From Euperipatoides rowelli (Eukaryota; Onychophora; Udeonychophora; Euonychophora; Peripatopsidae), in the NCBI GenBank assembly GCA_003024985.2, contig PXIH01S0002219.1: a stretch of DNA of 17,423 nucleotides. The stretch is one strand, 5' to 3'. Each line of letters starts with the position of its first letter. Position 1 is the stretch's first letter. Below, piece by piece: positions 9,148 to 17,200 of the stretch. The notes under the pieces were generated by a model that worked only from the letters and a program-made list of their open reading frames with translations, did not search any database and was not told the DNA's origin. A program made the position numbers and the translations under genes.

Positions 9148-10370
9148 AACATACTTGTAACTAGTTATTTTTATAAAGTAAATGACATTAAATTTTAGAC
9201 AAAGTGACTTATATTTGTAGTAAATTTCTTTTAAAAAGCAACTTTTACAGTAAATAGTTACATTTTAGAGAAAATAGTTTGTATTTGTAATTACTGTAGT
9301 TACTTTTAACAAAATAATTTTCTAACACCACAGAGGTCTAGTTGCACAATATAAAATTAAACAATTGAAAACATTATGTCCTCTATTACCATCTATGTTA
9401 TTTAAATATTGTACTTGAAAATATTCTATTTTACTCTCATTTATCTGGGATGATTTTTAAGTTTGCAGGAACCCTTAAAGAAGTAATCTGTACTTATTCA
9501 TGCAGACAGAAAAATAACTTTTGCTACACTTCATTAATACTCTAGTGTTCACACCAGCATCTTTCAACTAAAATAGAAGTAGGCTAATACAGTATTAACT
9601 AAACAAATCAAATAGGTAAATATGCCGCCCTAACCCAACAAACCTGCTCTTAAATATGTTATGTATGCTAGCCAGGTAGAGCTATTGATTAATTAAAATA
9701 TAATAACTTTCTAATTGTACAGAGCTCATTATTGGAATTGAATTTGTGGGTGAGATTTCTGTCACTGTAACATAATACTAGCCTGTTGTCCTGTTCTTGG
9801 TTATAATATTTTATCTACCCTTGATTTACAGCATAATTTACAAATTTAAAAAAAACTTCAAGATTGATCCNATACGTAAACAAAGTAAGCTAAATAAATT
9901 TTAAAAAAGCATTTTTGGGTAAATGTATTCTAAAAAATGTATCCAATTTGAATGAGCTTATCAGTTTTGACTTGTAACAATAATAGTATCTAATTTCAAT
10001 TTGCTATTTGAATAGAAGCCAAACTTGAGTTTTAAGTAAAGTATGTACATATATTATAAATTCAACATTATCTGGTTAATTTTAGATTAAAATTCTAGTT
10101 TCTTTTTGTAATTTTCTAAACTGGGAAAAAATAACTACGGTATTATTTAAAGATTAAAGTAGATCCATACATCGGCAGCACTTCCATACTTTTTAAAATA
10201 ACATATTGTATGAATATTGGACATATCCAATTGATATCAAATTTTTTTCTGTTTGGTTTTGAATATTACATCCATACTTCACTAAAAAGAGTATATGACC
10301 ATGAACTTAAAGAAATATCTAATTTAAACCTCCACTTCCTAATTCATGTGGAGGTGGTTATTATCTTTTG

Positions 10371-10619
10371 GATGAAGTAAGGAAGAGGAAATGTAAATAT
10401 GCCGGGTATGTCTCGAGAGCATCTGCAGGTATTAGACTAGTAGCAGCACTTGACAGATGGACAGAAAGGGAAAAAAGAAGAGGAAGGTCAAGAAGATAAT
10501 GGTTGGGTGACCTTAAGGACTGGGCCAACATCAGGCAATTCTTTGTATTAAAAAGAACAACTCAAGATAGAAATCTTTGGTGACCCATGTACCTCCGCCT
10601 CGGAGAACACACCCAATGA
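10371..10619 (+). pseudogene. 3' remnant of a non-LTR retrotransposon ORF (C-terminal tail after reverse transcriptase)
   Basis: Read in the frame of 10383, the sequence gives an R/K-rich stretch, then YAGYVSRASAG, ALDRWTE and KRRGRSRR, a stop, WLGDLKDWA, then RTTQDRNLW, a stop, and PMYLRLGEHTQ ending at TGA 10617-10619. The pattern KWAGHVAR-like, RWT, RGRxxRxW.DDLxxW and AQDRxxWR is, from family knowledge, the usual tail of LINE ORF2 in several clades. Two in-frame stops (TAA at 10497, TGA at 10581) replace codons expected to be arginine; TGA from CGA fits CpG decay. Everything upstream of about 10350 is lost, consistent with 5' truncation. It is dead, carries no reverse-transcriptase domain, and sits in the same orientation as the host gene. 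Confidence 0.75.
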
Positions 10620-10720
10620 TAATGATGATGATGATGAACCTCCACCTCGGAGAACACACCCAATGATGATGATGATGAACCTCCACCTCGGAGAACACAC
10701 TCAATGATAATGATGATGAT
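10591..10720 (+). repeat. Three tandem copies of the LINE 3' terminus (41-47 bp units)
   Basis: ACCTCC(G/A)CCTCGGAGAACAC begins at 10591, 10638 and 10679. Each copy continues into CCAATGAT or TCAATGAT and a short (ATG)n run, giving units of 47, 41 and 42 bp. The first copy is the natural end of the ORF remnant: codons for LRLGEHTQ, then the stop. The next two repeat those codons and tail downstream of the stop. The pattern fits template slippage or re-priming during reverse transcription, or later unequal duplication. Confidence 0.85.
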
Positions 10721-10959
10721 ATTTTTGAAACTCTTGACTTTGAATAGAAGTGTACCTGTGACATTTGAATCAAGTGTCTGATAAATTAATATGGAGAAAT
10801 TGTTTTCTTCAGGCTTTGCTTTGGACTTTGAAATTTTTTTCAGTTTCAGGATCTTGATATTTCAAAACAAAATATCCTAATGAGTTTAATACGATCATCT
10901 GACAACAATTATGATTTTCCTCTCACCTAAAGGTTTAAATAAATAAATAAAGAGAAAGC

Positions 10960-11046
10960 TATCAGTTGTGTTGTGAAATTTAGAATACCTGATTGGTTGG
11001 AGTGATTTAGACCAATTGTATCAGTTGTGTTGTGAAATTTAGAATA
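10960..11046 (+). repeat. 28-bp direct repeat pair, period 59
   Basis: An identical 28-base word starting TATCAGTTGTGTTGTGAAAT is present at 10960-10987 and 11019-11046. A weaker echo (GTCAGTTGTGGTGGATATTG) follows near 11064. It is probably a short tandem duplication, and nothing around it suggests a gene. Confidence 0.85.
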
Positions 11047-11492
11047 TCTAAAGTATGAAGACAGTCAGTTGTGGTGGATATTGCATTTTTAATGGAACGC
11101 TGTGCAATATTTCACATTAGTGGTGTGTATATTTCTGAATCAACCCCATATACTATATATTTTTACATTTGAGAGGTTAGAGTGGGAGGTTTTTCATCAG
11201 TTTGGTTTGATTTTCTTTTCATGAAACAAAAATGTAAATGAAATAGTATCTAAAAGTGTGACTCCCAAGCATCCATTTTCAAAGGAATCTAATGGATACT
11301 CTTAAGGCATGATATTATTTTCTAAGTTTTCTAGAATATAAAAAGTATTGAAAAAAAAATCTATCTAGTCACTGTACTGGATGCAGTGCATCCATTTCGA
11401 TTGATGTTATAAATTGAAACATAGGCTATGTTTGGTTGTGCCCATATTAAATAATTTCAGAAGGTAAATTTAAACATATAATTTGTTTTAGC

Positions 11493-11493
<1 letters not shown>

Positions 11494-11534
<41 letters not shown>

Positions 11535-11627
11535 CATCATTATTATTATTATTATTATTATCATCAGCAACAGCAGCAGCATCATCATTATATTATTATT
11601 ATTATTATATTATTATTATTGTTGTTT
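11494..11627. repeat. Compound TTA/TCA/GCA trinucleotide microsatellite
   Basis: A long (TTA)n run is broken by TCATCA, CAGCAACAGCAGCAGC (11565-11580) and TATTATTATAT segments before ending in GTTGTTTATT. Its position at the 3' edge of a minus-strand LINE suggests that it grew from the retrotransposon tail. A length of about 134 bp makes it likely to vary between individuals. Confidence 0.9.
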
Positions 11628-11730
11628 ATTTCAGCATTTAACTTATAAAACAAATCAAATAACATATTTACATTATTAGACAGTATTGTATTTAATTGAC
11701 AATTATTAGCCCAGATATAGACTATTTTAC

Positions 11731-11780
11731 AGGTGGAGGACCCCCATCCTTTCTACTGGGATGGGAAAAGGTCCACACCT
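11731..11780 (-). other. Stem-loop in LINE 3' UTR, copy 2
   Basis: AGGTGGA on the left pairs with TCCACACCT on the right (with a small bulge), and CCCCCATCC pairs with GGGATGGG across a short loop. The fold is the same as at 798-832, although outer stem bases differ on both sides (CCAGGAC/GTCCTGG there), as expected if base pairing is what was conserved. Confidence 0.5.
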
Positions 11781-12059
11781 TGAGATTTAATGGGTTCACA
11801 AAAATATTTTACATTTTTAAGAGGTTCTTGACTATGTAAAGTTTAAGAGCCATTACTATACAACTTCCCGTATATATAGTTTGTGTTTTTTTATAAAAAC
11901 TTATTTCATTAAAATAAATGAATTAAACAAAGAAAATATTGGTTTAATACAGGATTTATTATCTGTATTCTTCCTCAAATTTAGGGACCATGAAGATCTC
12001 AAGATAGCAAATTTTGAAAAATTATTAAAGCCTATTATAATTATTAACTAGACACCCTG

Positions 12060-12200
12060 TGCAGAACACTGCACCCTAGGATGTTAATCAACCCTCCCAA
12101 ATAATGGAAATCATCCCCCCCTCCACCCAGTTTTGCTCTCTTCCTCCATTTTTTCCCTGTCCCCCCCCCCACTTCCCCACCTACCCTCAAATTCTAAAAG
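12060..12200. repeat. C-rich low-complexity stretch with C10 tract
   Basis: The + strand is strongly C/T-biased, with repeated CCTCCC and CCACCC words and a C10 run at 12161-12170, in otherwise AT-rich DNA. Read on the minus strand, CTTTTAGAATTTGAGGG followed by GGGGAAGTGGGG and GGAGGAAGAGAGC loosely resembles 4592-4660 on the plus strand (CTTTTAGAATTTAGA, GGGGGAATG, GGGGGAGAGGAAGAGC). A shared diverged repeat is possible. Confidence 0.4.
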
Positions 12201-12522
12201 ATAATAGTCTTTCATAATAAATGAGTTATTGAATTTTAGTTACAATTTTAATCAATAGATGTCATTAGTCTATTTCTGAGAAGTACCAAAATGTACATAA
12301 GGATTTTATATCATAGATTATTGTAGTCTTGGCACATAAGCTACAAACAATTACACTATTATTTTATTTCAACTTGTCAATTTATGTAAAATGAATATTA
12401 TTTGACAAAACATAATCAGACACATTTCACCTATATGGCACTATAGGAACAGTCCATTTTGACCCATGGATTTAGTGTTCAGCTAAATAACATAGTAATG
12501 CTGATTTCATAAACAACCATAA

Positions 12523-12745
12523 TTCACCATTTAATTAACATTGCAATAGTGACTTAATAAATCGCTATTAATTTTGTCATTTAAATTGCATGACAATATT
12601 AACCTAGACTCCAGTCACTATTCAAGTCATCATTTATAACTTGGCAATGATCACATGACAAATCACTATTAAACTTGCCGTTTAATTAACATGGCACTAG
12701 CGACGTCACAAATCACATTCAATTCACCATTTTAACATCATGATT
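12523..12745. repeat. Degenerate tandem array of a roughly 50-bp unit, about 4.4 copies
   Basis: The anchor CATTTAATTAAC or a variant starts at 12528, 12578, 12631, 12679 and 12728, with spacings of 50, 53, 48 and 49. A rough unit reads TTCACCATTTAATTAACATGGCA, then A(T/C)AGTGAC, then ACAAATCACTATTAA. The copies are well diverged, so the array is old compared with the one at 8612-9147. Confidence 0.7.
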
Positions 12746-12896
12746 TTTTTTAATCTGTGCAGTTTGCGTTGGTCTCTTAGTCAATAAAATTGTAAATGAA
12801 TGTTTAAATTGACAATGGAATTTTTTATGAGATGTTAAACAAAGCCGACATACAAAGGTATATTCTGATACACAGTTTTTGTTCCTTGGCGGCATG

Positions 12897-12984
12897 TTTA
12901 CACTCTGGCATATAATCAAGATGCTTTTTTTTTTTTAAAAAAAAATAATGCTTTTTGATTATATGCCAAGGATGTAAATTTATA
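12897..12984. repeat. Fold-back hairpin with stem of about 25-28 bp centred on a T-A tract
   Basis: The left arm TTTACACTCTGGCATATAATCAAGATGC faces the right arm GCTTTTTGATTATATGCCAAGGATGTAAAT. The core TGGCATATAATCAA / TTGATTATATGCCA is an exact 14-bp inverted repeat. The centre is a run of T followed by a run of A, itself self-complementary, so the whole stretch can fold into a nearly continuous cruciform. It lies about 230 bp upstream of the exon. Confidence 0.8.
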
Positions 12985-13139
12985 AATATGGCTAAAAAAT
13001 TGTAAAATTAAAAAAGTATTGACTTTTTTTTTAAAATAAATAAACAAAGTGGATCATTATTGCTATTATATGTGTCATCCTTTTCATTATTATTTCCTCT
13101 TCTGGTAAGGTGTTTGTAGTTTTAAAATGTGTTTTTAAT

Positions 13140-13212
13140 TCATTGCCTATTTTTTTTTTCTTTTCTTGTAAATGATAAATATTTATTATTGTTATTCCTT
13201 TTCTTTGATCAG
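13140..13212 (+). other. Intron 3' end: polypyrimidine tract and splice acceptor
   Basis: T-rich runs at 13149-13167 and a C/T-rich run at about 13193-13206 lead to TTTGATCAG, with the AG at 13211-13212 directly before the conserved exon. AAATGATAAA or TTGATCA nearby could supply the branch point, but no strict consensus stands out. This is the evidence for choosing 13213 as the exon start rather than the upstream in-frame ATG at 13129. Confidence 0.75.
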
Positions 13213-13362
13213 GTATCTTCCAAGGATACTGTTATGAGTTCACTGTCATCATGGTCTGGACCTCGTACAGTTAATGTCAAGAGATGTGACACTGGCTTTG
13301 GATTTACACTTCGACATTTTATTGTTTACCCGCCTGAGTCTGCACTCCATTGCCAGATAAAG
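13213..13362 (+). CDS. ARHGAP21/23: Internal exon of an ARHGAP21/ARHGAP23-like Rho GTPase-activating protein (start of PDZ domain)
   Basis: The 150-bp exon is open throughout and encodes 50 residues, phase 0 at both ends. It begins [20 protein letters not shown] and then carries the diagnostic block [18 protein letters not shown], ending HCQIK. The order GP-[RK]-[11 protein letters not shown] (the PDZ carboxylate-binding loop) and IVYPPESA is, from family knowledge, specific to the PDZ domain of ARHGAP21/23 (RhoGAP19D in flies, PAC-1 in nematodes). Full proteins add PH and RhoGAP domains and act on Cdc42/Rho at cell junctions and the cortex; those parts lie on exons outside this window. The acceptor is a T/C-rich tract ending TTTGATCAG before 13213, and the donor is AAAG|GTAAGC after 13362. 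The reading frame stays open upstream to 13129, but that part is polypyrimidine intron. ATG at 13234 could start a shorter isoform, which is unproven. The rest of the PDZ domain must follow in the next exon beyond 17423. Confidence 0.88.
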
Positions 13363-13821
13363 GTAAGCTCTCACTAAAAACCTATTTCTGATCAAATTTG
13401 GATGATGCTAAAGAATTCTTGAAATAAAAATTTTAAAAATATTTGAAATGTGATATTAAATTCATAAATCAAGATTTTAAAACGTACAATCTATTTTATA
13501 TCAAACTATAAAACATTAAATATATAATTGTGTGGGTTATCAGAATATTTTTATTTAAAATAAAAAATCCTGTCATTTCAATTGATTAGTAATGTTGAAA
13601 TGCATTTCTGTTTAAAGTATTCATCTCCTGGATACCTTTGAAGTCAGAACTACATGATTAGTAAACACATTAAAAAAATAGAAAAAAAAAAAAAAAAAGT
13701 AAGTGTGTTTCTAATTTTAAAAACTCAAAAGTTTACTGCTATAATTATATTTAGATACTCTCTTTAAAAGATTTAAACGAGTTGATTTTATATGTGTGAC
13801 AATTGTTTTTAAATGTTACCG

Positions 13822-13831
13822 CCCCCCCCCC
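13822..13831. repeat. C10 homopolymer tract in the intron
   Basis: GTTACCG is followed by ten C and then TAAATAACT. It is isolated in AT-rich intron about 460 bp after the exon. The window also ends on a C-rich tract (17399-17412). Confidence 0.85.
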
Positions 13832-14317
13832 TAAATAACTTTAAAAATATTATATTTTGTAATTTAGCTGTTTTTTTTTTTATATATATATATTTTTAGA
13901 AATCAATTATAGTTCTAAGTTTAAATAAAGGAAATTAATGCTAGAATTAAATTAATTTGCATAAATGGCTAGGCTTTAAAAATTTATTTTAGAATCCTGG
14001 CATTTTATTTTTAGACAAAGATAACATTTTTTACAGTGAATTTATTGGTCTGTTTATACTTCCTTTGACTAAATTAAGACATTATAATTTTCTACTTCGT
14101 CTACTTAACAGAAAATGTATTCAAACATTCTTTTAAACTCCTAAGGCTTTAGAAAAATATATTAGCTATTGTTTTGTAATTTAAAAAAAAAATTGGAAAA
14201 TCTTTCTTTTGAACAGTTAATTTCATAATATTTACTGTAACACTTTTTAATATGATTTTATTATTCTTTTTACCATAAATTGTTTAAAAATTATTTTTGT
14301 TTTTATTTATATGTTCA

Positions 14318-14558
14318 GTCAAGTTCCGTTATCTTCCCATGTGACGGTAGTAAGTTGAAATTATCTAGATCAGCGCTCAGCAAAAGATTATTTCACCTAT
14401 AGATTATCCTAGGGTTCAGAGTTATGGTAAGGTTAGGACTGTACAGAAAATATACTAAAATCGGTGAGAAAAATAGTTATTCCACATACTAGTACGTTTT
14501 AGTTGTTGTGCGACCTCTAACGTTAATTATGTTGGTGGGCAGATAACGGAATCTGACC
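14318..14558. mobile_element. 241-bp MITE, Mutator-like by 9-bp target duplication
   Basis: The left end GTCAAGTTCCGTTATCTTCCCA and the reverse complement of the right end, GGTCAGATTCCGTTATCTGCCCA, match over about 19 of 22 positions (TTCCGTTATCT is exact). They are flanked by ATATGTTCA (14309-14317) and ATATATTCA (14559-14567), a 9-bp target duplication with one change; 9 bp is the usual length for Mutator-like elements. The interior holds CCTAGGGTTCAGAGTTATGG and TAAGGTTAGGACTGTA. No coding capacity is present, so it depended on a transposase elsewhere. A related sequence occurs inverted at 16790-16960. Confidence 0.65.
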
Positions 14559-15093
14559 ATATATTCATTGCTATTTTCTTTTACTGAACTACTGGTGGAT
14601 AGTTAAACATACAGGTACTTTACTATAGATCAAGTGTGTTTGGCATAATTATTTTTAAGGAAAATAAAATTATTTTTATTGCCCCAATAATTGGAACTTA
14701 GGGATTGAACCAAGATTAATTTTTTTAATAGATGGAAACAGAGCTGGCCTGTGGGTGGGGCAGAGTTTGGGGCAAGTGGTAAATGTGGGGTCCTATTTTT
14801 CAAAATAGATTTTTGATGAGTTTCCTTCCTACCGTCCCTTCGACCCACTAGTTAGTAGGGCTTGGACGAATCTGCCTAAATGTCATTCGAATATTCGAAC
14901 TGTGAGACAGACGAATATTCAAATATTTTAAAAAATGGGGTTAGGGTGGGGGAGAAAGAGAGATAAAATTCAACATTTTGTATGATGTGACAGAATAATT
15001 TTTTTTTTGTCTTAAAAAAAATCTTTAAAAGTTACTTCTTACTAAGTACTGGTTAAAGATTTATTATGCAGCCTGTCTGAATTTTCCATTTAA

Positions 15094-16071
15094 CCCTGCA
15101 GTCGTCGTGGTCAGAAAGTTACATGAATAGTCGCGGTGTAGCAGTGAGATACATGTGTATATTTCAAAATCTATATAAACAGATATAAAATAACTTAAAT
15201 AGTATTTTTTGTTCTATTTTTTATCAGGAATTTTAATCTATTAAAAAAAATCTAACAAACAGATTATTTTTTATGAATTTCTATATAAATGTCGGCTATA
15301 TTAAAAAAAAAAAAGTAGTTCTTCTTACATTTTTCATTGCCGTTTCTCTGTCATAGGAGGCATAATTTTTTTGTTTTGATTTTTGAAATCTGCATTAAAT
15401 TCTGATTTGAAAAATGTATAAGTTTATTCCTAAATGTTTTTATAATATTTGAATTACGCTACCTGAAATATAAAAACAGAAATCATTAAAGTTTGTATTT
15501 ACTGTATGTCCAAATAATACAAAATCTTTCAAAATCTAAAACAGATACGGTACAAAAAAACTTAAATAGTATTTTTTATTCTATTTTTTATCAGGTAATT
15601 TTAAATCTATAAAAAAAAAAATTCAACAAACAGATTTTTTTTATGAGTTCCGCCAAATCTTTTCTAAATGTCGGCTATAAAAAAAAAAAAAAAAAGCCAG
15701 TTCTTCTTACATTTTTCATTGCCGCTTCTCTGTTGTTGGAGATAAATTTTTTTGGTTTTGATTTTTGAAATCTGCATTAAATTCTGGTTTTAAAAATATA
15801 TGTTTATTCCTAAATGTTTTTTAATATATAAATTACGCTACCTGAAAAAACAAACTTACATGAGTCGTTGTGGTGTGTCTGACAGATAAAATCAAAGGAA
15901 TCAATATATGCCTTGCCGTCACAACACTAGCTAATTGACAGATGAAAAAATTAATTAATCTAGGAGCATTTTAGGCTGTATAATATTCTAGTTCAGTGCA
16001 TTAGCTAGAAATTAATTTTTGAATATTAATTATGTATCTCAATTCTCACAGATACCGCGACGACTGCAGGG
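15094..16071. mobile_element. 978-bp piggyBac-like MITE with TTAA target duplications
   Basis: The ends are CCCTGCAGTCGTCGTGGT (from 15094) and, as reverse complement of the right end, CCCTGCAGTCGTCGCGGT (to 16071): 17 of 18 bases identical. TTAA lies immediately outside both ends (15090-15093 and 16072-16075). TTAA targets with CCC..GGG ends are the signature of the piggyBac superfamily. Echoes of the end motif occur inside each end (AGTCGCGGTGTAGC near 15129, GAGTCGTTGTGGTGTG near 15862). No transposase is encoded; the interior is AT-rich with two tandem copies of a 310-bp block. Well-preserved ends suggest that it is younger than the hAT element it split. Confidence 0.8.
15162..15848 (+). 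repeat. Internal direct duplication inside the piggyBac-like MITE
   Basis: Copy 1 (about 15162-15472) and copy 2 (about 15527-15848) share in order TTTCAAAATCTA, ACTTAAATAGTATTTTTT, CTATTTTTTATCAGG, AAATGTCGGCTATA plus an A-run, GTTCTTCTTACATTTTTCAT, TTTTTGAAATCTGCATTAAA, TTTATTCCTAAATG and ATTACGCTACCTGAAA. The period is about 365 bp. The copies differ mainly in A/T-run length and scattered substitutions. Confidence 0.85.
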
Positions 16072-16789
16072 TTAATAGAAAATCGATAAGGCTAAGTATA
16101 AACATTAAAAAAAAAAAGAGCTAAGTTTTATGTTTTGTTTTTATTTTCATTTTTTCATTTACATTATATTGGTACCGTATTAAAGAATATATCAAAATAT
16201 GATATACCTCTTACAAAATTGTAGTTTTAATTATATGAATAAGTTTATTAAATTAAATCACAAGAGGGAACTTTTTTGCGATGTTCCACACAATTCTTCC
16301 TCCAAAACAATTAAAAGTTTTATGTAAGACATGGAGATGATAACATAATTAAACCAATAAACTTACTAGTAAATCCATTATGAGCTGATCACAAGAAACA
16401 AACTATTTTATAGTTACTGTATTTCTAGGAAAATGACATTTTTAGGAAACAGAATTTTTTTATTTTTTTATTTGATGTCTTTTATTGTTTATGCTTATTT
16501 TGTTCACACGATAAATGAGAACAAAAAATTATTTCCTGTAGGACGTGTATTCGCTTTTAATAAAATATTTTTAGCAACACAAATTGTTACCGGTCCAAAC
16601 TTATTATAACATGACAAAAGGGAGAGAAAAAAATATCTTTTATTAACAGATGGTAAGCTACAGAGTTTGTATTTCATAACTGATAATAGGGCTGAATAGA
16701 TTACAAGATGGCAGAGATAATCGAAACGAGTGCCTAGAAACAGGCCAAAATAAGTCCCAATTTACAGTTTGGATAGCAGCATTATTTTT

Positions 16790-16960
16790 AAATTTACAGT
16801 CCTAACCTTACCGTAATCCTGAACCCTAACTCATACTAGATAGCTTATTAAACCCACTTTTCCCCAACCTTATGATACTTTAAAGGTGAAATAATCCTTT
16901 TTTGATTAATTTTGATAATTTTTTACACAACTTCCGTCAGCCTTCCGTAATGACGAAAAT
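16790..16960. repeat. Inverted, diverged relative of the 14318 MITE interior
   Basis: Read on the minus strand, GGATTATTTCACCT, TTAGGGTTCAGGATTACGG and TAAGGTTAGGACTGTA match AGATTATTTCACCT, TAGGGTTCAGAGTTATGG and TAAGGTTAGGACTGTA of the element at 14318-14558. About 50 bp near 16840-16885 are present only here. The CCGTCAGCCTTCCGTAATGACG edge may correspond to its end. It lies inside the hAT-like element, so it either belongs to it or inserted into it. Confidence 0.5.
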
Positions 16961-17077
16961 AGATGCACAGATGTTAAAAATGCGTTAAAATGTGATATTT
17001 TTTGGTCCGTTTCTAGCTTAAAATGAATAGGAATAGAATGCAGTCAATGCAATAGTATCGGACTCTCGCTAATTATT

Positions 17078-17200
17078 ATTATTTTTTTTTTTTAAAAGCA
17101 TAACTTTTATTAAGTTATCTTTAATTTTATTACAACTTATAATTTCATTTAACATGTAATCAATTCTAGAATACAAAAGTCTATGAAGTATTATTGAACC
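17078..17200 (-). mobile_element. Possible retroelement 3' tail (minus strand) inside the hAT-like element
   Basis: On the minus strand, AACTTAATAAAAGTTATGC is followed by TTTTAAAAAAA and (AAT)n. A polyadenylation-like AATAAA word, an A-run and then a triplet tail resemble the LINE 3' ends described at 649 and 11494, but no stem-loop match was found. It could equally be ordinary AT-rich interior of the hAT-like element. Confidence 0.25.

Larger units (their letters stand above)
11494..11790 (-). mobile_element. 3' end of a non-LTR retrotransposon (minus strand), copy 2, with long (AAT)n tail
   Basis: On the minus strand the order is stem-loop (11780-11731), an AT-rich 3' UTR with GTCAATTAAATACAATACTG, GCTGAAATAAACAACAAT near the end (AATAAA word), then a tail of (AAT)n interrupted by ATG and CTG triplets over 11627-11494. 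A microsatellite placed exactly after an AATAAA-like word is the normal picture for a LINE 3' tail. The element is heavily 5'-truncated, and no coding remnant is readable. It resembles the copy at 649-840. Confidence 0.55.
1..13212 (+). other. Upstream non-coding region, at least its 3' part intron of the ARHGAP21/23-like gene
   Basis: No exon is recognised anywhere in these 13.2 kb. All open frames are under 100 codons, AT-rich, and without recognisable domains or splice context. Because the exon at 13213 is preceded by an acceptor site, at least part of this region is intron. Whether a 5' exon (the family's N-terminus is poorly conserved) or the promoter is hidden here cannot be told from sequence alone. 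Stretches not covered by a separate repeat entry are plain AT-rich DNA in which I see nothing specific: about 231-545, 1182-1475, 1640-3185, 3215-3578, 4581-5204, 6930-7120, 8000-8530, 9325-10340, 11050-11490 and 11790-12060. Confidence 0.6.

Noticed and set aside
10531-10773. 80-codon minus-strand frame with His/Ile runs
   Set aside because: It is the antisense of the LINE 3' end repeats; the His and Ile runs come from the (ATG)n tail read backwards.
12719-12919. 66-codon minus-strand frame with a CxxC and later Cys/His residues (VCRLC...HC..KH)
   Set aside because: Spacing does not fit a named zinc finger, and the frame runs into the 50-bp tandem array at one end and the fold-back arm at the other. 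Most likely chance.
13129-13212. In-frame extension upstream of the conserved exon, including ATG 13129
   Set aside because: It encodes a Phe/Leu-rich string from the polypyrimidine tract and ends at a proper splice acceptor, so it is intron.
14411-14436. Telomere-like words (TAGGGTT, AAGGTTAGG)
   Set aside because: Only single words, not tandem TTAGGG repeats; they belong to the MITE interior and recur in its relative at 16800.
14630-14848. 72-codon minus-strand frame over a G-rich stretch
   Set aside because: Proline/lysine-rich low-complexity translation with no family match, ending directly at the hAT-like target site.
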